From: Pseudomonas sp. ANT_H4
GTDB taxonomy: Bacteria > Pseudomonadota > Gammaproteobacteria > Pseudomonadales > Pseudomonadaceae
Direction: 5' to 3'
Assembly: GCF_008369295.1 (NCBI RefSeq)
Contig: NZ_VOBG01000021.1
Span: forward strand, 1-64,000
DNA length: 64,000 nt
Within the stretch, counting starts at the first letter, position 1. The number at the start of each line of letters is the position of its first letter. Below the pieces are notes generated by a model that saw only the letters and a list, made by a program, of their open reading frames with translations, was not told the DNA's origin and ran no database searches. Made by a program: the position numbers and the translations under genes. This document shows, piece after piece, positions 53,949 through 63,877 of the stretch.

Positions 53949-56006
53949 TCACCCCAGCCGAAACCGCGCCGTATTCTCACTCAACGCGCGGCTTCCCTTA
54001 CTCAACGTATCCGCCGCTTGATTCACCGCCCGCGCGCCCTCCAGCAAGCGCCCCGCTGCCTGATCAACCTGCTGAATATTCCCGCTCACCTCATCCGCCG
54101 TCGCGGCCTGTTCCTCAACCGCCACGGCGATCTGCGCCAATGTATCCGTGACGTTTTGCACCGCGCTGGCGATCTCTCCCAGCCGATTGCCCAGCCCGGT
54201 TACGGATTCCGCATCGGTCATCGCCTGGTCGCAGGCGGCGCCCATCAGGCTGACCGCCTGGCTCACCGTCGCGCGCAAGCTGTCCACAGTGCTGGCGATC
54301 TGCGCCGTGGATGCCTGGGTGCGTTGTGACAGGCTTCGAACTTCATCGGCCACTACGGCAAAACCTCGGCCCTGCTCGCCCGCTCGTGCGGCCTCAATGG
54401 CGGCGTTAAGCGCCAGCAAGTTGGTCTGCTCGGCAATACCTCGAATGGTGTCGACCACCGATTGGATCTGCTGCCCCTGCTGGCTCACTTCCCCCAGTGC
54501 ATTGGCGGTGTCGGTCAGGCGCTGGTTGAGTTGTTGAATACTAGCCGTGGTACGCAGGCTGTCACGGCTGCTGTCCTCGGCAATACGTCGGGTTTGCTGG
54601 GCGCTGCCTGCGGCCTGCTCGCAACTTTTGGCGACGCCCATGGACGTCGCCGCCAACTGCGTTGCGGCCGCTGCAATCTGGCTGATTTGCAGTTGCTGGT
54701 CTTCCACTTCAGTGAGCGTGCTGCCCGATTGCGCATTGAGCGTCAGCACCGCAGACCCTAACTGCTGCGTTTCGTGATTAACGCCCAGCAGACTGGCGCG
54801 CAACTGCACCACCGCGACGTTGAGCGCGGTGCTGATCGCGGCCAGTTCGTCACGGCCTTCAATCGCTACCTGGACACACAGGTTGCCGTCGCGCAGGGAT
54901 TCGGCAAGGGTGGTGATACTGCTGGCGCTGCGCCGAATCGATGCCTGCAGGCACACGAACAGGTACAGGGCCGCCAACGCCAGAATGCTGAACGTCACCG
55001 CCACGGGGATGATTTGCTTGAACGAGAGGGCGCGGTAGTAGCTCAGGCGCGCATCAAGGGAGGTCAGCGACTGATTGCGCAGTGCGCCCAAGGCCCCGAG
55101 CATGCCGTCGACACTGCGCTCGAACCCGCTGGTATCGAGCTTGATCGTGCCGCCGAACACCCCGTCGTCCAGCACTTTCAGTTCGTTATCCAGCAGCTGC
55201 AAGCTGTTGTCGTACTGAGCGGTCCAGGTTTGCACCCCTGAGTACTGCTTGGCTTTAAGCGATGCAGCCGCCTTGACCAACTGATCCCGCGCATCGCCGA
55301 TGCGACCGCGCAGGTCACGCATCTGCAAACGACTTTGCAAGGTGAACTGCCCCGAGGCGATGGACGACTGCCCGACGCTCGCCATGCGACCGATACGCTC
55401 AATCAGATCGGGCGCCTGCTGGGTGGCAATCTGCATCAGCAAGTAGGTTTCAAGCCAGGGATCGAGGATCAATCCGCAGTCCAGGGTGATCTGTTCGCGC
55501 AAGCTTTGCATCGCCGTCAGCGCTGAAGTAAAGCGGTCGTAGCCATCCGGCCACCAGCCCACGGTACGCAAGGATTGGGTGTCCATGCCTTTGACCGACA
55601 CCTGCAACACCTCAAAGCGTGCCAGGGTGTCCGCACTGGCATTCTGTACTTTGAGCGCGTCGCCCAGCGCTTGCAGGCTCTGCAATATCACCGGGTTATT
55701 GGCATCGACCGCAGCCATCGCAGCCTTGGCCGCAGGTGTTGGCTCATGCAGGATGTCAGCCGCTTTCCAGCGCGCCGCGAGGTTGCGCTGCGTGGTCAGC
55801 TGACCGTCCAATGCATCGAGCGCCAGCAATTGGCCCACCCCGGATTGCTCATTTGAAATCACTGTCAGCTTGCCGCGATAGTCCTGCCCGATCATCCACA
55901 GACTGCCCGCCAAGGGCAGCATGAAAAGAAAAAACAGTATCTGAAACTTGCGCGCAAATCCGAAACGCCCGAGCAGGCGGATGCCTGGCGACAAAATACC
56001 CTGCAT
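53949..56006 (-). CDS. Methyl-accepting chemotaxis protein
   Basis: A 685-residue chemoreceptor. Two transmembrane helices (about residues 22-42 and 338-360) enclose a long helical periplasmic sensor of about 300 residues, larger than the common four-helix bundle and more like the bimodular helical type. A HAMP domain follows, then the signalling domain with the hairpin tip EQTNLLALNAAIEAARAGEQ. Ligand unknown. GGGGAG precedes ATG 56006. No CheR-binding pentapeptide is seen at the end. Confidence 0.9.
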   Translation of the reverse strand: MQGILSPGIRLLGRFGFARKFQILFFLFMLPLAGSLWMIGQDYRGKLTVISNEQSGVGQLLALDALDGQLTTQRNLAARWKAADILHEPTPAAKAAMAAVDANNPVILQSLQALGDALKVQNASADTLARFEVLQVSVKGMDTQSLRTVGWWPDGYDRFTSALTAMQSLREQITLDCGLILDPWLETYLLMQIATQQAPDLIERIGRMASVGQSSIASGQFTLQSRLQMRDLRGRIGDARDQLVKAAASLKAKQYSGVQTWTAQYDNSLQLLDNELKVLDDGVFGGTIKLDTSGFERSVDGMLGALGALRNQSLTSLDARLSYYRALSFKQIIPVAVTFSILALAALYLFVCLQASIRRSASSITTLAESLRDGNLCVQVAIEGRDELAAISTALNVAVVQLRASLLGVNHETQQLGSAVLTLNAQSGSTLTEVEDQQLQISQIAAAATQLAATSMGVAKSCEQAAGSAQQTRRIAEDSSRDSLRTTASIQQLNQRLTDTANALGEVSQQGQQIQSVVDTIRGIAEQTNLLALNAAIEAARAGEQGRGFAVVADEVRSLSQRTQASTAQIASTVDSLRATVSQAVSLMGAACDQAMTDAESVTGLGNRLGEIASAVQNVTDTLAQIAVAVEEQAATADEVSGNIQQVDQAAGRLLEGARAVNQAADTLSKGSRALSENTARFRLG

Positions 56007-56236
56007 GTCCGACTACTCCCCTGAACAACCCACACACTGCAGCCGTGGATGCAGCCTTGAAATGATTAGCGGCAAAATGCCATGTCATTGTTTAAGCTGG
56101 CTCTAGCAAGAAACGGACCGCAGCGGTCAGGCCCGGGGATAGGCAGGGTGTCACTCAATAATTTGCGCAGCACGCTCGAAAATGGGGCAAAAGCACTCAG
56201 TGCGCAGAACAAAACTGTAACCATTGGGCATGGTAC

Positions 56237-57460
56237 TCAATGCCCGGCCACCGCTGATTTACCGGCTCCGCGCGGGCCCGATTTGAAACCATGGGAACGG
56301 GCAGTCCACGCAATAACAAATGCCACTACCACCAAAAACACCACCGCCCACGGAAACGAAACCACACCCCAGGTATCAAGCAATACCCCTCCCACCACGC
56401 CACTTCCCGCGATGGCGCTGTTCCAGGCCACCACGTTCAGCGACAGCGCGACGTCGGCACCGTCACCGGCAGCGTCGGCCAGAGCGGTTTGCAACAACGT
56501 CGCCGCACCGCCAAAACTCAACCCCCACACCGCCATGCCGACGTAGATCACTGCCGGTACTTCGGCAAAGAAACCAAATGCCAGGGCCGTCGCGGCGAAG
56601 GTCGCAAGGCTGACCAGCACCGTCCTGCGCAGCAATGGCTCGACCAACCGGGCGGTGATCCAGATTCCCAGCAACGCCGCCACACCGAACACCAACAGCA
56701 CCATATCCACCCTCGCCAACAACCCCGCCGGCGCCACGAACGGCGCGATATAGGTATAGAGAATGTTGTGCGCCAGCATCCAGGCAATCACCACCGCCAG
56801 CACCGGCCGCACACCCGGTGTAGTGAGCACCTTGCGCAATGGCATCCGTTGGTGGGACGCATGGCCGGGATAATCCGGGACCTTCACCAGCACCCAGACG
56901 ATCAGTACCAAGGTCATCGCCGACATGATGCCAAAGGCCGTGCGCCAACCGACGAGACTGCCCAGCCAGGTACCCAGCGGAACCCCCAGCGACAGCGCAA
57001 TCGGCGTTCCGACCATGGCTAGCGCCAGCGCCCTGCCCTGTTGATGAGGCGCCACCATGCGCCGCGCGTAACCGGCCAACAGGCTCCAAGCCAGCCCCGC
57101 CGCCACTCCGGCAAAGAAGCGCGCCACCAGCGTCAGCCCGTAGTGGGACGACAGCGCGGTGATGGAGTTGAACAGCAGAAAACCGATGATGGTCAGCAAC
57201 AGCACATTGCGCCGGCGCCAGCCCCGGGTGGCGATGGTCAGTGGAATCACCGCCAGCACCGAACCCAGTGCATAGGCCGTGACCATCTGCCCGGCCATGG
57301 ATGGGGAAATCGCCAGGCCTTCGCTGATCTGCGGCAGCAAGCCGGCGGGCAGGGTTTCGGTAACGATGCAGATAAAGCCGGTCATCGCCAGGGCCAACAA
57401 GGCACCGACGGGCAAGCGATCCGGCACGGCATCGGCCGGCAAGGAAATTGAGGCAGTCAC
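56237..57460 (-). CDS. MFS transporter, DHA1 drug efflux type
   Basis: A 407-residue permease with 12 hydrophobic segments and helix-1 motif CIVTETLPAGLLPQISEGL, as in AraJ/YdhP-like exporters. I choose GTG 57460, preceded by AAGGAG; the longer frame upstream lies in the promoter. Divergent TetR gene 57597 probably controls it. Confidence 0.84.
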   Translation of the reverse strand: MTASISLPADAVPDRLPVGALLALAMTGFICIVTETLPAGLLPQISEGLAISPSMAGQMVTAYALGSVLAVIPLTIATRGWRRRNVLLLTIIGFLLFNSITALSSHYGLTLVARFFAGVAAGLAWSLLAGYARRMVAPHQQGRALALAMVGTPIALSLGVPLGTWLGSLVGWRTAFGIMSAMTLVLIVWVLVKVPDYPGHASHQRMPLRKVLTTPGVRPVLAVVIAWMLAHNILYTYIAPFVAPAGLLARVDMVLLVFGVAALLGIWITARLVEPLLRRTVLVSLATFAATALAFGFFAEVPAVIYVGMAVWGLSFGGAATLLQTALADAAGDGADVALSLNVVAWNSAIAGSGVVGGVLLDTWGVVSFPWAVVFLVVVAFVIAWTARSHGFKSGPRGAGKSAVAGH

Positions 57461-57596
57461 AGGGAGGCTCCTTGATTGAGGGCAGCTCAAAGAGCTATAT
57501 GAATACTGATCGGTACAAATGTTAGGGAGGCGGACTGTCGTTGTCAATGACTTCTGTATCGACTAGTATTTAAGTCATCACTCAGAGGATTCCGTC

Positions 57597-58205
57597 ATGG
57601 CGCAGATGGGCCGCCCCCGCAACTTCGACCGCGATCAAGCGGTGGAACAAGCCTTGCACCTGTTCTGGGAGTACGGTTACGACGCTACGTCACTGAACCA
57701 GTTGAAGGCTGGCCTGGGCGGCGGAATTTCCGCGCCGAGCTTTTACGCGGCGTTCGGTTCAAAGGAGGATTTGTTCCAGGAATGCGTGCAGCGTTACCTG
57801 ACCAGTTTTGCCCAGGTTACTGAGTGTTTGTGGGATGAAAACCTCGCACCTCGTGAGGCTGTAGAGACTGCCCTACGCCAATCCGCCAGCATGCAGTGTG
57901 AAGACGGTCACCCCAAGGGTTGCATGGTGAGCCTGGGTGTCATGAGCGCCCCGGCACCGGAAAGCCGCGAAGTGACCGCCGCCCTGACCCAGTCCCGCGA
58001 ACGCACCCGCGCAGGAATCGTGAGCTGTGTCGAACGCGCCATCGCCAATAGTGAGTTGCCTGCACACACTAATGCGCAAGCCCTGGCAACAGTGTTCGAC
58101 AGCTTCCTGCAAGGTATTTCCATCCAGGCACGGGATGGCATCGGCCATGATCTCATCAACACGGCCATCTCCCACATTATGTTGACTTGGGACCGTGCTA
58201 GCTAA
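57597..58205 (+). CDS. TetR family transcriptional regulator
   Basis: A 202-residue TetR protein: GRPRNFDRDQAVEQALHLFW and SAPSFYAAFGSKEDLFQEC form the DNA-binding domain, and the C-terminal domain has the GCMVSLGV motif of the AcrR/YxaF-like branch. AGAGGA precedes ATG 57597. It is divergent from the MFS gene, with 136 bp of shared regulatory DNA. Confidence 0.86.
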   Translation: MAQMGRPRNFDRDQAVEQALHLFWEYGYDATSLNQLKAGLGGGISAPSFYAAFGSKEDLFQECVQRYLTSFAQVTECLWDENLAPREAVETALRQSASMQCEDGHPKGCMVSLGVMSAPAPESREVTAALTQSRERTRAGIVSCVERAIANSELPAHTNAQALATVFDSFLQGISIQARDGIGHDLINTAISHIMLTWDRAS

Positions 58206-58460
58206 TCGCCACTTGCGCTCGGTGTGCCTGCATCGTCAGTATTAAGAACTACTCCCATCTACAATACTGCGCTCACCCGCCTGATGAATGAGCGGCGCAC
58301 GACTTAGAAGGATCTCCATGCAAGGCTTTTATCGTCACCATGAGGTGGTGTGAGACAAAATCGCTAACTGCGGTTCGAGTCAGATGAACGCCGAGACTCA
58401 CGTCCTTCGCAGGCATTAAATGCTTGACTTCTCTTTTTTAATCAGTAACATACGGCGTAT
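58206..58460. other. Spacer with a minigene-like remnant
   Basis: Within this gap AAGGATCTCC precedes ATG 58318 and a frame of 11 codons (MQGFYRHHEVV) that ends in TGA at 58351-58353. It looks like the preserved start of a gene whose body has been deleted or shifted out of frame. No other gene is seen. Confidence 0.35.
58424..58451 (+). promoter_or_regulatory. Sigma-70 promoter of tRNA-Asn
   Basis: TTGACT (58424-58429) and TAACAT (58446-58451) are 16 bp apart and lie 9 bp before the tRNA. Confidence 0.65.
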
Positions 58461-58536
58461 TCCGCGATAGCTCAGTTGGTAGAGCAAATGACTGTTAATC
58501 ATTGGGTCCCTGGTTCGAGTCCAGGTCGTGGAGCCA
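58461..58536 (+). tRNA. tRNA-Asn(GTT)
   Basis: 76 nt with CCA, anticodon loop CTGTTAA (anticodon GTT), acceptor TCCGCGA/TCGTGGA with one wobble pair. Its 3' end faces an integrase gene, so it is the probable attachment site. Confidence 0.95.
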
Positions 58537-58580
58537 TACAAGGTTCCAGAGAAGGCTTCCAAAATCTCTGAAACCCCCGA

Positions 58581-58604
58581 AAAACCCGCCTTCTGGCGGG
58601 TTTT
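58581..58604 (+). terminator. Terminator downstream of tRNA-Asn
   Basis: AAAACCCGCC-TTCT-GGCGGGTTTT followed by TTTT, 45 bp after the tRNA. Confidence 0.8.
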
Positions 58605-58708
58605 TTCGTTTTGGCGTTCCGTCGGACTCCGGTGGATTCTGGTGGATTCCAACCGTTTTAAGGGTAGAGTTGGGGGTAAAGGTCACTTCGATAAAAGGGA
58701 GTACCCTT

Positions 58709-59758
58709 CTGTCGCGCACCACTGCTCCACTCTCCGATTCCGCTTGCCGTTCGGCCAAGCCCACAGACCGCGCCTACAAGCTTTTCGACGGCGACGGACT
58801 TTACCTTCTAGTCCAACCCAATGGCCGCAAAGGCTGGCGTCTCAGATACGTCAAACCTGATGGCCGGGAAGGACTTACTGCATTCGGCAATTACCCCGTT
58901 ATAGGGCTCGCCGATGCGCGCCGCAAGCGCTTGGAGGTCAAGCGAATGCTGGCGGATGGCATTGATCCCATAGAAGCCAAGACCCAAGCCCTGATCAAAG
59001 GCCGTACCTTTGAAAGCGTTGCCCTAAGCTGGCACACGGAAATGTCAGCCAAGTGGGCACCAGACTATTCCAAGACAGTGATGAGTCGCCTCAAAACCCA
59101 CCTCTTCCCACTGATCGGCGCCCGCGCCATTGTCGACCTCGACACCCACGACCTTTTGCGGCCCTTGGAAGCGATCAAGAAGCGCGGAACGATAGACGTT
59201 GCTTTAAGGGTACAATACTACCTGCAGAGCATCATGCGCGAGGCAAAGCGCCTCCGGCTTATCACCGTAAACCCTGCTTACGACCTCGAAGGCTCGATCA
59301 AAGCTCCTCGGGTAGTCCACCGCCCCGCTTTACCCTTATCGCGCTTGCCTGAATTACAGGAGCGGATCGACACCTATAAAGGCCGCGCACTTACCCGGCT
59401 GACGGTCATGCTGTCACTGCATGTGTTTGTACGCTCCAGCGAACTGCGCTTCGCCCGCTGGAGTGAGTTCGATCTCAAGCGTGGCGTCTGGGAAATACCC
59501 GACACGCGCCCAGCGTTGGAAGGCGTACCCTTTTCCACAAGAGGTACGAAGATGGCAGGCGATATCCATCTTGTACCCTTATCGCCGCAAGCGGTCGCCC
59601 TGCTAGAGCAGATCCACGAAATCACAGGCAGATTTGACTTGGTCTTCGCAGGCGATACCAACTCCTGGAAACCGATGTCCGAAAACACCGTGAACAGCGC
59701 GCTTCGGAAGATGGGGTACGACACCAAAACCGAGATCTGCGGTCGCGGTTTTCGGGCG
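58709..59758 (+). pseudogene. int: P4-type tyrosine recombinase (integrase), 3'-truncated
   Basis: About 350 residues of a tRNA-targeted integrase remain. The N-terminal arm-binding domain (SACRSAKPTDRAYKLFDGDG, GRKGWRLRYVKPDGREG) and the core with the first catalytic arginine (FVRSSELRFARWSEFD) are present. Similarity ends at CGRGFRA, where the family has GHGFRA: the His is replaced by Arg and the catalytic Tyr is missing. The frame runs on to 59926 but that part is the opposite strand of the ATPase. The start is unclear; CTG 58709 has AAAAGGGA at good distance, TTG 58667 is an alternative. Confidence 0.8.
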
Positions 59759-59772
59759 CACCCGCATGGCAG

Positions 59773-62158
59773 TCACTCGAATCGCGTCTTGCCCAGTCGC
59801 AATGCGTTCGCCACCACGGACACCGAACTCAGGCTCATCGCCAGCGCCGCGATCATCGGACTCAGCAGCAGGCCGGTGAACGGGTACAGCACGCCCGCGG
59901 CGATCGGCACGCCGAGCGCGTTGTAGAGGAAGGCGAACGTCAGGTTCTGCTTCATGTTCGCCACGGTGGCGTTGGACAGGTTGCGCGCACGCACGATGCC
60001 GCGCAGGTCGCCCTTGACCAGGGTGACCTGCGCGCTGGACATGGCGACGTCGGTGCCGGTGCCCATGGCGATGCCGATGTCGGCGCCGGCCAGCGCCGGG
60101 GCGTCGTTGATGCCGTCGCCGGCCATCGCGACCTTGTGGCCTTCGGCCTTCAGCCGCTGCACGAGATCGATCTTGTCCTTCGGCCGCACCTCGCCATGCA
60201 CCTCGTCGATGCCCAGCTCGCGCGCCACCGCGTTGGCCGTGGTCACGCCGTCACCGGTGGCCATCACGATGCGCAGGCCGTCGGCCTGCAGGGCCTTGAT
60301 GGCTTCGCGAGTGGACGCCTTGATCGGGTCGGCCACGGCGATCAGTCCGGCCAGCGTGCCGTCAACTGCCAGGTACATGACGCTCGCGCCCTCGTGACGC
60401 AGCGCCTCGGCCTGCTCCTGCAGTGAGGTTGGATCGACCCCCTGCTCCTGCATCAGTTGTGTGTTGCCGATTGCGAGCGTGCGCCCGCCAACCGTGCCGC
60501 GCACGCCGATGCCGGTGGACGATTCGAAGTCTGCGGGCGTCTCCAGCGCCAGGTTGCGGCGACGCGCCTCGGCGACGATGGCGTCGGCCAGCGGATGCTC
60601 GCTGCCCTGGTCGAGGCTGGCGGCCAGGCGCAGCACCTCGTCCTCGGCAAAACCATTCGAGGCGATCGCCTCGCGGAACGCCGGCCGGCCTTCGGTCAAT
60701 GTGCCGGTCTTGTCGACGATGAGGGTGTCGATGCGGCGGAAGTTCTCGATCGCCTCGGCATCGCGGAACAGCACGCCGCCCTGCGCGGCGCGACCGGTGG
60801 CGACCATGATCGACATCGGCGTCGCCAGGCCGAGCGCGCAGGGGCAGGCGATGATCAGCACCGACACCGCGTTGAGCACCGCGTACGTCCACGACGGCTC
60901 CGGTCCGAACAGTCCCCACGCCAGGAACGTCGCCACGGCCACGGCCAGCACGGCGAGCACGAACCAGAACGCGACCTTGTCGGCCATGCGCTGCATCGGA
61001 GCGCGCGAGCGCTGTGCCTGTGCCACCAGCTGCACGATCTGCGAGAGGACGGTTTCCGAACCGACCTTCTCGGCCTGGATCACCAGGCTGCCGGTGGCGT
61101 TCATGGTGGCGCCGATGACGGCGTCGCCGACCGATTTCTCGACAGGGGTCGGTTCGCCGGTCAGCATCGACTCGTCAATGTTGGAACGGCCTTCGAGCAC
61201 TTTGCCGTCGACGGGGACCTTCTCGCCGGGGCGCACGCGCAGGCGGTCGCCGACGTGGACGTGGCTCAGTTCGATGTCTTCCTCGCTGCCGTCGGCGCGC
61301 AGGCGGCGCGCGGTTTTCGGGGCAAGGCCCAGCAGCGACTTGATCGCAGCGGAGGTCTTGGAACGGGCGCGCAGCTCCAGCAACTGGCCGAGCAGGGTGA
61401 GCGAAATGATCACCGCAGCGGCTTCGAAGTACACGCCGACGCGGCCGTGCTCGCGGAACGAATCGGGGAATAGGCCGGGCGCCACGGTCGCGACCACGCT
61501 GTAACCGAATGCCGCAGTCACGCCGATGCCGATCAGGGTCTACATGTTCGGGCTGCGGTTGCGGATCGACTGCACGCAGCGTTGCAGGAACGGCCAGCCG
61601 GCCCAGAGCACCACGGGCGTGGTCAGCACGAGTTCGATCCAGGTGCGGACATCGGTCGGCAGCCAGTCGAATTGATGCCCCAGCATAGACAGCACCAGCA
61701 CGACCAGCGTCAGCGGCAGCGTCCACCAGAAGCGGCGGCTGAAGTCGCGCAGCTCCGGGTTTTCCTCGTCGTCGAGACCGGGCATCTCCGACTCCAGCGC
61801 CATGCCGCAGATCGGGCAGGTGCCGGGATGGTCCTGGCGGATCTGTGGATGCATCGGGCAGATGTACATTGAACCCGGAAGCGCGGCCGCAGGCTCGGCC
61901 GGCTTCGGAGAGAGATACTTGCCGGGATCGGCGACGAACTTTGCGAGACAACCGGCCGAGCAGAAGTGATAGGTCGTGCCGACGTGTTCGGTGTGGTGTG
62001 GCGAGGTCTGCGGATCGACCGTCATCCCGCAGACGGGATCGTTCGCCTTGTCGGATGTGGACGCTTGCGCCGCTGCACCGTGGCGGCCGCTAGCAGCCGC
62101 TAGCAGCCGCCCGCTGGCCATGCGCATGCTCGTCCTGATGATGTTCGTGCGTATTCAC
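59773..62158 (-). pseudogene. copA: Copper-transporting P-type ATPase with YHS domain, broken by frameshift and amber stop
   Basis: The gene starts at GTG 62158 after GGAGG with a His-rich N-terminus (NTHEHHQDEHAHG). An apparent single A insertion near 62100 causes a stop and frameshift. Then come a YHS domain (DPVCGMTVDP), a heavy-metal-binding segment (YICPMHPQIRQDHPGTCPIC), membrane helices and an in-frame TAG at 61540-61542 where NMWTLIG is expected. The rest is intact: TGE, CPC in IACPCALGLATP, DKTGTLTEG, SEHPLA and GDGINDAPAL. It would export Cu(I) from the cytoplasm. As written it cannot make a full protein. Confidence 0.85.
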
Positions 62159-62237
62159 GCTTCCTCCTTCGACCAACAGCATCCAATCGGACGGCTTGCT
62201 GGCGTCGAGAACTGTTGCATCTCCCTTGGGAAAAGTG

Positions 62238-62261
62238 CCCGACGAGTGTACTCGTCGGGCG
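62238..62261 (-). terminator. Terminator of the catalase gene
   Basis: GCCCGACGAG and CTCGTCGGGC flank a four-base loop, followed on the minus strand by ACTTTT, six bases after the stop. Confidence 0.75.
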
Positions 62262-62266
62262 ACGCT

Positions 62267-63766
62267 TCAGCCTTCACCCATGCCCTCGGCGGGTTGCGGC
62301 GCACTGCCGGAGCGCACCTTGTCCTCGATGCGCTGGCCGACACCGGCGTCGACACTTTTCCAGTAGTCGAAGGCGCGCTCCAGCACCGGGCTGCGCACGC
62401 CGCCGAGCAGGCTGCCGGCCACCTGGTCGACCAGCAACTGGCGTTGGGCATCGTTGAACACTTCGCGCACCAGGGTGCCGGGCTGGCCGAAGTCGTCGTC
62501 CTGCGCATGCAGGGTGTAGGCGCTGCGGACCATCTCGCCGTCGGCCTCCCAGCCGTCCGCCGCCGGGCCGGTCTCGTCCGCCCATGGGCGGCCGCCGCTG
62601 TTGGGCAAGTACGTCGGCGCGGCACCACTGTGGTGGTAGGTCATCTGGCCGTCGAACAGGTAGCTGTTGACCGGCACCTTCGGCTGGTTCACCGGCAACT
62701 GGTGGAAGTTGGTGCCGATGCGGTTGCGCTGGGCATCGGCGTAGGCGAACGCGCGCGCCAGCAGCATCTTGTCGGGCGACAGGCCAATACCGGGCACGGT
62801 GTTGCCCGGCGAGAACGCCGCCTGTTCGATCTGGGCGAAGAAGTTCTCGGGGTTGCGGTTCAGGGTCATCGTGCCGACCTTGATCAGCGGGTAGTCCTGG
62901 TGCGACCAGGTCTTGGTCAGGTCGAACGGGTTGAAGCGGTAGGCCTTGGCGTCGGCGTACGGCATCACCTGGATCGACAGCGTCCAGCTCGGATGCTCAC
63001 CGCGGGTAATGGCCTCGAACAGGTCGCGGCGGTGGAAGTCGGCGTCGCTGCCCGCCATGGCAGAGGCATCGGCGTTGCTGAAGAAGGCCATGCCCTGCTG
63101 GGTGTGGAAGTGGTATTTGACCCAGAATTTCTCGCCGCTCGCGTTGACCCACATGTAAGTGTGCGAACCGTAGCCGTTCATCTCGCGCCAGCTGCGCGGC
63201 AGCCCGCGCTCGCCCATCAGGTAGGTGACCTGGTGCGCGGTTTCCGGGTTGTTGGTCCAGAAGTCCCACTGCATGTGGTTGTCGCGCAGGCCCGAGTCGG
63301 GCAGGCGCTTCTGGCTGCGGATGAAGTGAGGGAACTTCATCGGGTCGCGCACGAAGAACACCGGCGTATTGTTGCCCACCAGGTCGTAGTTGCCTTCAGT
63401 GGTGTAGAACTTCAGCGAAAAACCGCGCACGTCGCGCCAGGTATCGGGGCTGCCCGACTCGCCGGCCACGGTGGAGAAACGCGCCAGCATCTCGGTGGAC
63501 GCGCCGTTCTGGAACAACGCCGCCTTGGTGTACTTCGAGACGTCCTCGCTGATTTGCAGCACGCCGAACGCGCCCGCACCTTTCGCATGCGGCTGGCGCT
63601 CGGGCACCTTTTCGCGGTTGAAGTGCGCCATCTGCTCGAGGAAATGTACGTCGTGCAGAACGATCGGGCCGTCGGCGCCGATCGTCAGGGAGTTGCGATC
63701 ACTCGCGGCCGGCGCGCCGGAACCGGTCGTCGAACCCGAAACACTGTTCTTGTCAGAGCTGCTCAT
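62267..63766 (-). CDS. katA: Monofunctional heme catalase
   Basis: A 499-residue small-subunit catalase that dismutates hydrogen peroxide. The catalytic histidine is in ERQPHAKGAGAFG, the asparagine in the GNYDLVGNNTPVFF block, and the heme-ligating tyrosine in RAFAYADAQRNRIG. NADPH-binding residues cannot be judged with confidence. ATG 63766 has AAGGAAA upstream; the longer frame is leader. The N-terminus (about 25 residues rich in Ser and Gly) is not a clear signal peptide. It lies upstream of, and on the same strand as, the broken copper ATPase. Confidence 0.92.
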   Translation of the reverse strand: MSSSDKNSVSGSTTGSGAPAASDRNSLTIGADGPIVLHDVHFLEQMAHFNREKVPERQPHAKGAGAFGVLQISEDVSKYTKAALFQNGASTEMLARFSTVAGESGSPDTWRDVRGFSLKFYTTEGNYDLVGNNTPVFFVRDPMKFPHFIRSQKRLPDSGLRDNHMQWDFWTNNPETAHQVTYLMGERGLPRSWREMNGYGSHTYMWVNASGEKFWVKYHFHTQQGMAFFSNADASAMAGSDADFHRRDLFEAITRGEHPSWTLSIQVMPYADAKAYRFNPFDLTKTWSHQDYPLIKVGTMTLNRNPENFFAQIEQAAFSPGNTVPGIGLSPDKMLLARAFAYADAQRNRIGTNFHQLPVNQPKVPVNSYLFDGQMTYHHSGAAPTYLPNSGGRPWADETGPAADGWEADGEMVRSAYTLHAQDDDFGQPGTLVREVFNDAQRQLLVDQVAGSLLGGVRSPVLERAFDYWKSVDAGVGQRIEDKVRSGSAPQPAEGMGEG

Positions 63767-63877
63767 GGGATTTCCTTTCATCAGGGGTTGGTGTGCCACT
63801 GTCTTATTCGTGGGTTGGAGTAGGTATACCACCTACAAGTGTCACGCGCGCGGCCAGGCCCGCCGCGCGCCGTTTCG

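Noticed and set aside
61976..63823. Plus-strand frame of 615 codons opposite the catalase
   Set aside because: Antisense shadow caused by very high GC; the catalase has all catalytic motifs.
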